From: Lachnospiraceae bacterium
Lineage (GTDB): Bacteria > Bacillota > Clostridia > Lachnospirales > Lachnospiraceae
Length of the DNA stretch: 64,000 nucleotides
Assembly (NCBI GenBank): GCA_024698145.1
Contig: JAILRO010000044.1
Span: 1-64,000, forward strand
Direction of reading: 5' to 3'
Shown: piece after piece, positions 41,835 through 50,594 of the stretch
Position numbering within the stretch: the first letter of the stretch is position 1
Layout: the number at the start of each line of letters is the position of its first letter
The notes under the pieces: model-generated
Told to the model about the DNA's origin: nothing
Databases searched by the model: none
Seen by the model: only the letters and a program-made list of their open reading frames with translations
Program-made: the position numbers and the translations under genes

Positions 41835-41863
41835 TTGACAATTATCTGCAGGTGTAATACAAT
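41835..41863 (+). promoter_or_regulatory. Sigma-A type promoter of feoA
   Basis: TTGACA (41835-41840), 17-nt spacer, TACAAT (41858-41863). Confidence 0.8.
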
Positions 41864-41870
41864 ACATTCA

Positions 41871-41886
41871 GTTAGATGAGACTAAC
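41871..41886. promoter_or_regulatory. Putative DtxR-family operator GTTAG-N6-CTAAC
   Basis: GTTAGATGAGACTAAC at the expected transcription start of feoA. Confidence 0.85.
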
Positions 41887-41975
41887 TCGGGAAATGAGTG
41901 CTGTGTAATAATGTGTGTATTCTATAGAGAATACGTGCGTTATAACTACTATATTGCAGATTAGAGGAGGGTAAC

Positions 41976-42188
41976 ATGACACTTAACGAAGCGGAACTTG
42001 GCAAAGAATATACTATTAATGCTGTAGACACAGCCGGAGACGATGATATGGAGAGCTTTCTTTTTTCATTGGGCTGTTATAGTGGTGAGTCAATAACCGT
42101 TGTTGATAGAAGAAGAAACCTGGTTGTTTCTATTAAGGATGCAAGATACAACATAGATCCAGAACTTGCATCAGCTATTAGAGTCTAA
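41976..42188 (+). CDS. feoA: FeoA family ferrous iron transport protein
   Basis: Small SH3-like FeoA domain (LFSLGCYSGESITVVDRRRNLVVSIKDARYNID) directly upstream of feoB. Confidence 0.9.
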   Translation: MTLNEAELGKEYTINAVDTAGDDDMESFLFSLGCYSGESITVVDRRRNLVVSIKDARYNIDPELASAIRV

Positions 42189-42193
42189 AATAT

Positions 42194-42221
42194 GTGCCGT
42201 TATTCGGCACAATATTTTTTT
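42194..42221 (+). terminator. Intrinsic terminator between feoA and feoB
   Basis: GTGCCG-ttatt-CGGCAC-AATATTTTTTT. Confidence 0.85.
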
Positions 42222-42229
42222 GATATATG

Positions 42230-42245
42230 GTTAGACGACGCTAAC
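42230..42245. promoter_or_regulatory. Putative DtxR-family operator GTTAG-N6-CTAAC
   Basis: GTTAGACGACGCTAAC between the feoA terminator and feoB. Confidence 0.85.
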
Positions 42246-42346
42246 CCGAAATAGCTCGCAAAAGGTTGATTGTTTGGTAATAAGCGGAGCATATAGGACA
42301 TATATGTGAAGCTTAATATAAATGTAATTTATAAGGAGGAGTCGTT

Positions 42347-44338
42347 ATGAGAATTGCGTTAACAGGTAATCCTAACAGTGGTAAGACCACAATGTACAAC
42401 GCATTAACAGGACGAAATGAAAAGATTGGTAACTGGGCAGGTGTTACTGTGGATAAGAAGGAGAGCCCTATCAAAAAAGCGTATAATGATACGGGAATGG
42501 ATCTTATCGCCGTTGACTTGCCGGGTGCATATTCAATGTCACCATTTACATCAGAGGAGAGTATTACAAGCGGATATGTTAAGAATGAGCGTCCGGATGC
42601 GATAATCAATATCGTGGATGCGACTAACTTAAGCAGAAGCTTATTCTTCACTACCCAGTTACTTGAGCTTGGGATACCTGTTGTCGTAGCTCTTAATAAG
42701 AGTGATGTAAATGACAAGAAGGGTAACAAAATTGATGAGGAAAAACTTTCGGAGAAACTCGGTTGTCCGGTAATTAAGACCGTATCTACTCAAGAGAACG
42801 GTATCAAGGAAGTTGTAAGAGCTGCTGCCGGTCTTAAGGGTATGGGTCAGAAAGCACCTTATGTTCAGGGTGATATAGACCTTACAAGTAAAGAAGAAGT
42901 AGAGAATGCAGATAGAAAGCGTTTTGATTTTGTTAACGGTATTGTCAAAGAGGTTGAGAACCGTAAGGTGCTTACAAAAGACAAAAATAAAGGTGATGCA
43001 CTTGATAAGGTTATAACGCATCCAATACTTGGCTTAATCATATTTGCGGCAATTATGTGGGTTGTTTTCTATGTTTCACAGACTACAGTAGGAACATGGA
43101 TTGCCGATATTCTTGCAGGCTGGATTGAAACATTCCAGGGATGGGTTGGAGACAAAATGGCAGATGCAAATCCGCTTCTGTATGCATTGTTGGTTGACGG
43201 TATCATTGGTGGTGTAGGTGCGGTTGTAGGTTTCCTTCCACTTGTTATGGTAATGTATTTCCTTATCGCTTTATTAGAGGATTGCGGATACATGTCAAGA
43301 GCTACAGTTGTTCTTGATCCAATATTTAAGAGAGTTGGTCTTTCAGGTAAGTCGGTTATCCCTATGATTATCGGTACAGGTTGTGGTATTCCTGCTATTA
43401 TGGCATGTCGTACCATTCGTAATGAAAGAGAAAGACGTTCTACTGCGATGCTTGCAACATTTATGCCATGTGGAGCTAAGCTTCCGGTTATTGCACTTTT
43501 TGCAGGAGCATTTTTCCCTGATTCAAAATGGGTAAGTTTTGTATGTTACATGTTAGGTATTGTTCTTGTACTTCTTGGTGCATTGCTTATCAAGGCGATT
43601 ACAGGTATGAAGTTTAGAAAGTCTTTCTTCATCATAGAACTTCCTGAATACAAAGCACCTAGTCTTTTATTTGCAATAAAATCAATGCTTGAAAGAGGTA
43701 AAGCATATATTGTAAAAGCGGGAACTGTCATTCTTGTATGTAATACAGTTGTTCAGATTATGCAGGCGTTTAATTGGCACTTTGAAGTTGTTGAGGAGGG
43801 TATGGAAGATACCTCAATCCTTGCAAGTGTAGCCGGTCCTTTCTCTTACCTTCTTGTACCTATAGTTGGTGTCGCAGCATGGCAGCTTGCGGCTGCGGCA
43901 ATTACAGGTTTCATAGCAAAAGAGAATGTTGTAGGAACTATTGCGACGGTATATGCGATTACCAATCTTGTAGATCCTGAGGAACTTGAGCTTATCGGAG
44001 AGGGTAATGCAGTTGCAGCTGTAATGGGTATTACTAAGGTTGCAGCGCTTGCATATCTTATGTTTAACTTATATACACCACCATGCTTTGCGGCTCTTGG
44101 TGCTATGAACTCTGAAATGAAGTCGGCTAAATGGCTTTGGGGCGCAATTGCATTACAGCTTTCGACAGGATTTATTGTAGGTTTCCTTGTATATCAGATT
44201 GGAACACTTATAACAACTGGAGCGCTTGGTGCAGGATTTGTAGGAGGACTTATCTTCGTTGTTCTTTTTGCAATCGTAGTAACTCTTCTTATCAGATCTA
44301 ACAGAAAACAGATGGCACTTGAATATAAGCTTGATTAA
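42347..44338 (+). CDS. feoB: Ferrous iron transport protein B
   Basis: G-domain GNPNSGKTTMYNALTGRNEKIGNWAGVTVD, LPGAYSMSP, NKSD and Gate/Nucleoside recognition membrane domains. Confidence 0.97.
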   Translation: MRIALTGNPNSGKTTMYNALTGRNEKIGNWAGVTVDKKESPIKKAYNDTGMDLIAVDLPGAYSMSPFTSEESITSGYVKNERPDAIINIVDATNLSRSLFFTTQLLELGIPVVVALNKSDVNDKKGNKIDEEKLSEKLGCPVIKTVSTQENGIKEVVRAAAGLKGMGQKAPYVQGDIDLTSKEEVENADRKRFDFVNGIVKEVENRKVLTKDKNKGDALDKVITHPILGLIIFAAIMWVVFYVSQTTVGTWIADILAGWIETFQGWVGDKMADANPLLYALLVDGIIGGVGAVVGFLPLVMVMYFLIALLEDCGYMSRATVVLDPIFKRVGLSGKSVIPMIIGTGCGIPAIMACRTIRNERERRSTAMLATFMPCGAKLPVIALFAGAFFPDSKWVSFVCYMLGIVLVLLGALLIKAITGMKFRKSFFIIELPEYKAPSLLFAIKSMLERGKAYIVKAGTVILVCNTVVQIMQAFNWHFEVVEEGMEDTSILASVAGPFSYLLVPIVGVAAWQLAAAAITGFIAKENVVGTIATVYAITNLVDPEELELIGEGNAVAAVMGITKVAALAYLMFNLYTPPCFAALGAMNSEMKSAKWLWGAIALQLSTGFIVGFLVYQIGTLITTGALGAGFVGGLIFVVLFAIVVTLLIRSNRKQMALEYKLD

Positions 44339-44388
44339 AGAACTTTTGCGTATATAATAAATGTAGATTTTTAAATGGAGGTATGCTT

Positions 44389-44556
44389 ATGACAGGAATA
44401 GTGGCTGATATAATTGTTTCAATTATACTGCTTGTGTTAGTTGGCGGAGCTGTTTATTACATCTACAAAGAAAAGAAAAAGGGTACAAGGTGTATTGGTT
44501 GCCCGATGGCAGGTAACTGTCAAAAGTACAAAAGCGGTGCAGGCTGCAAAAAATAA
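44389..44556 (+). CDS. FeoB-associated Cys-rich membrane protein (absent from the supplied ORF track)
   Basis: Own translation MTGIVADIIVSIILLVLVGGAVYYIYKEKKKGTRCIGCPMAGNCQKYKSGAGCKK*; RBS-like ggagg upstream; single TM plus Cys cluster directly after feoB. Confidence 0.85.
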   Translation: MTGIVADIIVSIILLVLVGGAVYYIYKEKKKGTRCIGCPMAGNCQKYKSGAGCKK

Positions 44557-44681
44557 CCAATGTAAAATATTCGTGGGTAAAGGAATTAATTTTTGGGTTC
44601 CTTTGCCCACGGTATTATTGTTTCTAATACATCGCCGGTAAACGTATAGAGTTTTTGTGCGGTGTTTTAATATGAACATGA

Positions 44682-44697
44682 GTTAGCGGAGGCTAAC
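44682..44697. promoter_or_regulatory. Putative DtxR-family operator GTTAG-N6-CTAAC
   Basis: GTTAGCGGAGGCTAAC upstream of the second feoAB. Confidence 0.85.
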
Positions 44698-44771
44698 ACA
44701 TGATGATTTACAAGTGAATAATAAGGAAGGGGAAAGTAATCTTAATTATCACAAATGGATAATTGGATTAT

Positions 44772-45011
44772 ATGAGTATGAAAATGAAACTCAAAGAATT
44801 AAAAGAAAATTCAATAGCTGTAGTCAAGGGACTTTCCGGCGATTCGAGATTTATCGGAAGAATAACTTCCATAGGACTCACGCCGGGGTGCCGTATAAGC
44901 GTTATTAAGAATGACAAGAATCGCCCGATTCTGTTATACTCTCGTGACACGATGATAAGTATTAACCGTAAAGAATGTGAAGGTATAGAAGTTGAGGAGG
45001 TGATGGCATGA
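44772..45011 (+). CDS. feoA: FeoA family protein (second copy)
   Basis: MSMKMKLKELKENSIAVVKGLSGDSRFIGRITSIGLTPGCRISVIKNDKNRPILLYSRDTMISINRKECEGIEVEEV. Confidence 0.9.
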   Translation: MSMKMKLKELKENSIAVVKGLSGDSRFIGRITSIGLTPGCRISVIKNDKNRPILLYSRDTMISINRKECEGIEVEEVMA

Positions 45012-47023
45012 GCACAACAACTATCGCTTTACTCGGTCAACCTAATTCAGGTAAATCGACTTTATTTAACGCCTTAACCGGACTTCACCAGCATGTAGGA
45101 AACTGGCCGGGTAAGACAGTAGAGAAAAAAGAAGGCTCATTTGCATATAAGGGTTCGACTTATGATGTTGCCGACCTTCCGGGTTCGTACAGTATGTCTG
45201 CAAACTCTGATGAAGAAGTTATAACACGTGATTTTATCGCATCGGGAAATGCGGATGTAGTTTGTATCCTTGCAGACAGTTCGCAGCTCGAAAGAAGTCT
45301 TTTTATGCTTGCGGACTATGCAGGTATAGATGCGCCTTGTTTTCTTGTCCTTAATATGGAGGACGTTGCAAAGGAGCAGGGAAAGACAATTGATGTAGCA
45401 TCACTTGAGAAGAAATTGGGGATACCGGTAATGCTTTTTTCTGCGACCGATACCAAGGCGTATGACAAGTTCTACACGACGTTAGAACGAGCACTTAAAG
45501 CAAAGAGCCGTATAGATGTGTCTGCGCTTGAAGAAGAGTATGAAAAGCTTGAAGGTTACAATGAGATAAAGGAACAAATACACGACAATGTCATCCCGGG
45601 ATATACACCAATGTGGCTTACGGTTAAATACCTTGAAAATGACAAGGTTGTTTCGGCGAAACTTAAGAGTGAATTGTCCGAAGATAAGGTGGCAACGATT
45701 GAATCTTTAAAAGGTGATAATAATGGTGCTATTGCGACGGGTGAATGCAAATTCAAATGGATAGACGAACTTGTTGAAGGAACTGTTAAGGGAAAGAAGA
45801 AAACAATCAAACTTGGAAAACTTGATCGCATATATACACACAGATTTTGGGGAAAACCGGCGGTTGTACTCACTGTAGTGCTCGGACTTTTGGCTTCATT
45901 TATTCCGGCACTTCCTATTATGGCAGTTGCTTCAGTGTTTGATATACTAAAAAACTTTGCTGGGGAGGCACTTAACTCTGCCGGATGCAGTCCGTTTCTT
46001 ATAGGTTTGTTATGCGATGTTGTCATTCAATCAATGAGTTATGTCACAAAGATGTTAGGTTTTGTGTTTGGTGTAACTCTTGTGTTTGGTTTACTTGAAG
46101 AAGTAGGTGTTATGGCTCGTATTTCGTACGTGTTTGATAACACTATGGGAAAACTCGGACTTCAGGGTAAGTCGGTTATGCCGTTTCTTGTAAGTTTTGG
46201 ATGTACTATGGGTGGTGCTGCAGGTGCCAGAGTTATTGATAATTGGGGACAGAAGATTCTTACTATTGCTCTTGCGTGGGCGGTTCCGTGTGGTGCTGCA
46301 TGGGCGACTATACCGATGCTTTCCACTGTTTTCTTTGGACCCGCGGCGCCGGTTGTAATAATTGCAGTTCTTATTGTGATGATACTTCACATGTGGATAA
46401 CTGCGAAAATATTTGGCGCAAAACTCATCAATAAAGAGGATAGATGCGGAATGATAATGGAGCTTCCACCATATCACAAGCCTAAGTGGGGAGCACTTTT
46501 CAGATATGTGTTCGGAAGAACTAAAGACACATTTTTCAGAGTTGTCAAAGTAGTTCTTCTTGTATGTCTCATATTCTGGTTATTAAGCTACGGTAGTGGT
46601 GCTACCGACACAAGTATTCTTTATAAAGTTGGTACGGCTATTGAACCTGTTACGAAGTTCTTTGGACTTCCTTGGCAGTTGTTTATTGCGTTTATTGCAG
46701 CTTCTGTAGGTAAAGAAGGTGCAATAGGTGTTATAACTGCTTTATATACAGGCGGTAGTTACGGTGAAGGATTTGCTCAGGCAATGAGTGGTGCAGCAAG
46801 AGCTGCGAACCTTGGAGATATATTACTTGCAAATGTGTCAAGACCGGAGGCACTTGCATTTATTTTTGCAATAACATTCAATATGCCTTGCGTTGTTGCA
46901 CTTGCGGCTACATATCAGGAAATCCATTCCGTGAAGTGGACAGCGAGAATTGCGCTCTATTATACATTGGTTTCGTTGGCACTTGCGTGTGCAGCATATC
47001 ACATAGGTCTTATTATCTGGTAA
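45008..47023 (+). CDS. feoB: Ferrous iron transport protein B (second copy)
   Basis: LLGQPNSGKSTLFNALTGLHQHVGNWPGKTVEKKEG, DLPGSYSMS and C-terminal membrane gates. Confidence 0.97.
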   Translation: MSTTTIALLGQPNSGKSTLFNALTGLHQHVGNWPGKTVEKKEGSFAYKGSTYDVADLPGSYSMSANSDEEVITRDFIASGNADVVCILADSSQLERSLFMLADYAGIDAPCFLVLNMEDVAKEQGKTIDVASLEKKLGIPVMLFSATDTKAYDKFYTTLERALKAKSRIDVSALEEEYEKLEGYNEIKEQIHDNVIPGYTPMWLTVKYLENDKVVSAKLKSELSEDKVATIESLKGDNNGAIATGECKFKWIDELVEGTVKGKKKTIKLGKLDRIYTHRFWGKPAVVLTVVLGLLASFIPALPIMAVASVFDILKNFAGEALNSAGCSPFLIGLLCDVVIQSMSYVTKMLGFVFGVTLVFGLLEEVGVMARISYVFDNTMGKLGLQGKSVMPFLVSFGCTMGGAAGARVIDNWGQKILTIALAWAVPCGAAWATIPMLSTVFFGPAAPVVIIAVLIVMILHMWITAKIFGAKLINKEDRCGMIMELPPYHKPKWGALFRYVFGRTKDTFFRVVKVVLLVCLIFWLLSYGSGATDTSILYKVGTAIEPVTKFFGLPWQLFIAFIAASVGKEGAIGVITALYTGGSYGEGFAQAMSGAARAANLGDILLANVSRPEALAFIFAITFNMPCVVALAATYQEIHSVKWTARIALYYTLVSLALACAAYHIGLIIW

Positions 47024-47035
47024 TGGAGGGATAAC

Positions 47036-47302
47036 ATGAAAAGACTATTGGAATTGTTAAATGATGGCAATTCAAGAACACTTGAAATGTTAGCAGATGA
47101 ACTTGGCACAACAACAGATGATGTTATTAGGCAGATGGAATATCTTGAATGTATAGGCGCAATAAGAAAAGTTGTTAAGCCTTTTGAAAAGAAAAATCCG
47201 TGTGCAAGTTGTAGTGGTTGTGAAAGTGGGTCAGCAGCCTGTAAGGGCTGCATCCCGCAAAATGCAGCCGTGAATATGGGACAAATGTGGGAAGTATTGT
47301 GA
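47036..47302 (+). CDS. FeoC-like winged-helix protein with Cys cluster
   Basis: N-terminal HTH (LLELLNDGNSRTLEMLADELGTTTDDVIRQMEYLECIGAIRKV) and CASCSGCESGSAACKGC; follows feoB. Confidence 0.75.
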   Translation: MKRLLELLNDGNSRTLEMLADELGTTTDDVIRQMEYLECIGAIRKVVKPFEKKNPCASCSGCESGSAACKGCIPQNAAVNMGQMWEVL

Positions 47303-47326
47303 TTGATTTTTAAGGAGGAATTAATT

Positions 47327-47596
47327 ATGGATTGGAAGAAAGCTGGAATATTTGCATTAGGAACATTATTTGGATATGAAGGTATCAGATTATTATCATC
47401 AAAGGATGCAAAGAAGGTTTATACACATGGAACGGCGGCAGTGCTTCGTGCTAAAGATACTGTTCTTACACAGGTAACAACTCTTCAGGAGAACTGTTCG
47501 GATATTTATGCCGATGCGAAGGAAATCAATGAAGAAAGAGCAGAGAAATTGGCTAATGCCAACCAGGATGAGGCTACTGATAAAACAGAGAAATAG
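47327..47596 (+). CDS. Small hypothetical protein (DUF6110-like)
   Basis: MDWKKAGIFALGTLFGYEGIRLLSSKDAKKVYTHGTAAVLRAKD; good RBS; located before the P-type ATPase. Confidence 0.65.
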   Translation: MDWKKAGIFALGTLFGYEGIRLLSSKDAKKVYTHGTAAVLRAKDTVLTQVTTLQENCSDIYADAKEINEERAEKLANANQDEATDKTEK

Positions 47597-47619
47597 TATT
47601 TTAGATATTAGAGGTAACT

Positions 47620-49698
47620 ATGAAATATGTTATAAAACATGAGAACAGAAATAGAATAAGATTTCATTTTCCTATGAGTAGGTTTTCTTACAAACAGGCA
47701 GATATAATCGAATATTATCTGCTTAGATTTGATGAAATAAGAGAGGTTCGCATTTATGAGAGAACTGCGGATGTGGTTATCATTTATCATGGTGACAGGA
47801 ATTATGCACTCAAGGTAATAAATGATTTTTCGTTTGAAAATTCAAAGGTTTCTGAATGCGAACTTGAGAGTTCGGGAAGGGAACTATATGCAGAATACAG
47901 GGAGCGAATAGTTACTTCAATCATATTACATTATGGTAAGCGCCTTATTGTTCCGTTGCCAATCAGAAGAATATGGATTCTTATTAAGACTGCAAAGTAT
48001 ATAATGAGAGGACTAAAAACGTTGGGCAAGGGTGGCTTTAAAGTAGAACTGCTTGATTCGATTGCCATATCAGCGGCTATTGCAACTAACGATTACAAAA
48101 CCGCATCGAGCGTGATGTTTTTGCTAAAGATAGGTGACATTTTAGAAGAATGGACTCATAAGAAATCAGTTGATGATCTGGCAAGAAGAATGTCCCTTAA
48201 TATTGATAAGGTATGGCTTGTAACAGATGACGGAGAGGTGCTTACGGATTCTGATAAAATTGATTGTGGCGATAAAGTTGTAGTCCGTATGGGTAATATA
48301 ATTCCGTTTGATGGAAAAGTATGTGATGGAGAAGCGGTTGTCAATCAGGCTTCTATGACAGGAGAAGCAGAAGCGGTAAGAAAAGCCTTTGGCTCACCTG
48401 TGTTTGCCGGTACGGTCTTGGAAGAAGGCGAACTTACAATTGAGGTATCAAACGTAAGTGGAGCCGGTCGTTTTGACAAGATTGTAAAAATGATAGAAGA
48501 GTCAGAGAAAATGAAATCGTCAGTGGAAAGCAAGGCTGAAAGACTAGCAGATGGTCTAGTGCCATATACATTAGCAGGGGCTGGACTTACATATCTGTTA
48601 AGTCGCAACGTTTCGAAAGCGGTATCAGTTCTTATGGTGGATTACTCTTGCGCGCTTAAAATGGCTATGCCAATATCCGTACTGTCTGCAATCAAGGAAG
48701 CGGCAGATTATGGAATAACGGTTAAAGGCGGACGCTTTATGGAGGAGGTGGCTGTTGCAGACACAATTGTGTTTGATAAGACAGGAACTCTTACAATGGC
48801 AAGCCCGATGGTTGCCAAAGTTGTATCGTTTAACGGTGAATCTGAAGATGAACTGCTTAGACAAGCGGCTTGTTTGGAGGAACACTTCCCGCATTCAGTT
48901 GCGAAAGCTGTCGTTGATGCTGCAATTAGAAAAGGTCTTAGTCATGAGGAAATGCATTCGAAAGTAGAGTACATTGTAGCACATGGTATAGCATCATCAA
49001 TTGACGGCAAGAAAGCGGTTATTGGTAGTTACCATTTTGTATTTGAAGACGAGAAGGTTGTGATTCCTGATGGAATGCAAGATATTTTTGATAATCTTCC
49101 GGCACAATATTCCCATCTTTATTTTGCAAAGGGTGGTAAGCTTTGTGCGTGCATTCTCATAGAAGATCCGATGAGAGAAGAAGCACTTGATGTGGTTACC
49201 GGTCTTAAAGATTTGGGCTTTAAGCATGTTGTTATGATGACAGGAGACAGTGAAAGAACAGCGGCAGCAATTGCAAGTGCAGCGGGAATAGATGAGTATT
49301 ATTCCGAGGTGCTTCCGGAGGATAAAGCTTCGTATGTTGAGAAGGCGAAGAACGAAGGAAGACATGTAATAATGGTTGGTGATGGAATTAACGATTCGCC
49401 CGCTCTTTCTGCGGCAGATGTAGGAATTGCAATAAGTGACGGTGCAGAGATTGCAAGACAGATAGCGGACATCACCATCAGTTCGTCAGATCTTAACAGC
49501 ATTATAACATTAAGGGAATTAAGCACATTGCTAATGAAAAGAATTCGTTTTAATTACAGAACGATTGTCGGATTTAATACGGCACTTATTGTGCTTGGCG
49601 TTGCAGGGATTATTCCGCCGGCAACATCAGCAATGCTTCATAATGGCTCGACAGTTGCGCTTGGACTTGAGAGTATGACTAATATGTTGCCGGAGTGA
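47620..49698 (+). CDS. Heavy-metal translocating P-type ATPase (P1B-like)
   Basis: DKTGTLT, MTGDSERTAAAIASAAGI and MVGDGINDSPALSAADVGIAI; N-terminal HMA_2-like region; TM motif YSCALKMAMP in place of CPC. Confidence 0.9.
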   Translation: MKYVIKHENRNRIRFHFPMSRFSYKQADIIEYYLLRFDEIREVRIYERTADVVIIYHGDRNYALKVINDFSFENSKVSECELESSGRELYAEYRERIVTSIILHYGKRLIVPLPIRRIWILIKTAKYIMRGLKTLGKGGFKVELLDSIAISAAIATNDYKTASSVMFLLKIGDILEEWTHKKSVDDLARRMSLNIDKVWLVTDDGEVLTDSDKIDCGDKVVVRMGNIIPFDGKVCDGEAVVNQASMTGEAEAVRKAFGSPVFAGTVLEEGELTIEVSNVSGAGRFDKIVKMIEESEKMKSSVESKAERLADGLVPYTLAGAGLTYLLSRNVSKAVSVLMVDYSCALKMAMPISVLSAIKEAADYGITVKGGRFMEEVAVADTIVFDKTGTLTMASPMVAKVVSFNGESEDELLRQAACLEEHFPHSVAKAVVDAAIRKGLSHEEMHSKVEYIVAHGIASSIDGKKAVIGSYHFVFEDEKVVIPDGMQDIFDNLPAQYSHLYFAKGGKLCACILIEDPMREEALDVVTGLKDLGFKHVVMMTGDSERTAAAIASAAGIDEYYSEVLPEDKASYVEKAKNEGRHVIMVGDGINDSPALSAADVGIAISDGAEIARQIADITISSSDLNSIITLRELSTLLMKRIRFNYRTIVGFNTALIVLGVAGIIPPATSAMLHNGSTVALGLESMTNMLPE

Positions 49699-49821
49699 TG
49701 ATATTTAAAGAAATGAGTCTCACAGAGTTTTAGTTCGTGCATTGGTCTAAGTGGTATAAATACAAAACACAAGGAGACGAATTCAATACGAAAAGGATTT
49801 CGAGGATGGAGGATAATATAA

Positions 49822-50523
49822 ATGTTCGTTGAAGTATCAGATATAAAGAAAAGCTACGGTGAGGGTGGAAGTTATATTCAAGTTTTAAAAGGTATTTCCA
49901 CAGGTATTTCACATGGGGAGATGTGCGTTATTCAAGGAACATCAGGCTCCGGTAAGTCGACATTTCTTAACTGTATAGGTGGACTTGATGACGTTGATTC
50001 GGGTTCTATACGCATAGATGATAAGGAAATAGTCGGACTTAGGGGAGAGAAGCTTTCTGATTACCGTCGTGATAATCTTGGCTTCATATTTCAGTTCTAC
50101 AATCTTGTGCCCAACCTTACCGTGCGAGAGAACATTCAGGTTTGCGAATATCTGACTGACAAACCGCTTTCGATGAACGAGCTATTAGATGTGCTTGGAT
50201 TAGCCGAGCATGCTGATAAGTTCCCGTCACAACTTTCGGGAGGACAGCAGCAAAGATGTGCTATTGCAAGAGCACTGATTAAGAATCCGAAGCTTCTGCT
50301 CTGTGATGAGCCGACAGGAGCACTTGATTCAAAGACATCAAGAGATATTCTTATACTTCTCGAGAAGATAAATGCGGTATATGGTACGACAATGATGATA
50401 GTAACACATAATAATTCAATCAAGAATATGGTTGATCATGCAATCTATCTAAAAGACGGAGAGATTTCCAAGGATTACTACAATGAAACCAAGGTTGCGG
50501 CGGCAGAGCTTGAAGACTTGTGA
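49822..50523 (+). CDS. ABC transporter ATP-binding protein (MacB/LolD type)
   Basis: GTSGSGKSTFLNCIGGLD, LSGGQQQRCAIARAL and LLCDEPTGALD. Confidence 0.95.
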   Translation: MFVEVSDIKKSYGEGGSYIQVLKGISTGISHGEMCVIQGTSGSGKSTFLNCIGGLDDVDSGSIRIDDKEIVGLRGEKLSDYRRDNLGFIFQFYNLVPNLTVRENIQVCEYLTDKPLSMNELLDVLGLAEHADKFPSQLSGGQQQRCAIARALIKNPKLLLCDEPTGALDSKTSRDILILLEKINAVYGTTMMIVTHNNSIKNMVDHAIYLKDGEISKDYYNETKVAAAELEDL

Positions 50524-50594
50524 GTAGTAGTGGCATTTGTAAAAAAGTAAATGACACTAACGCGAAATGTTGTAGTTTTGGAGAGGATAATGAT

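Noticed and set aside
44572-44611. Long hairpin CGTGGGTAAAGGAA...TTCCTTTGCCCACG as another operator
   Set aside because: Probably a weak terminator-like stem after the FeoB-associated gene; lacks both the GTTAG-N6-CTAAC pattern and a clear T-tract, so no regulatory claim.
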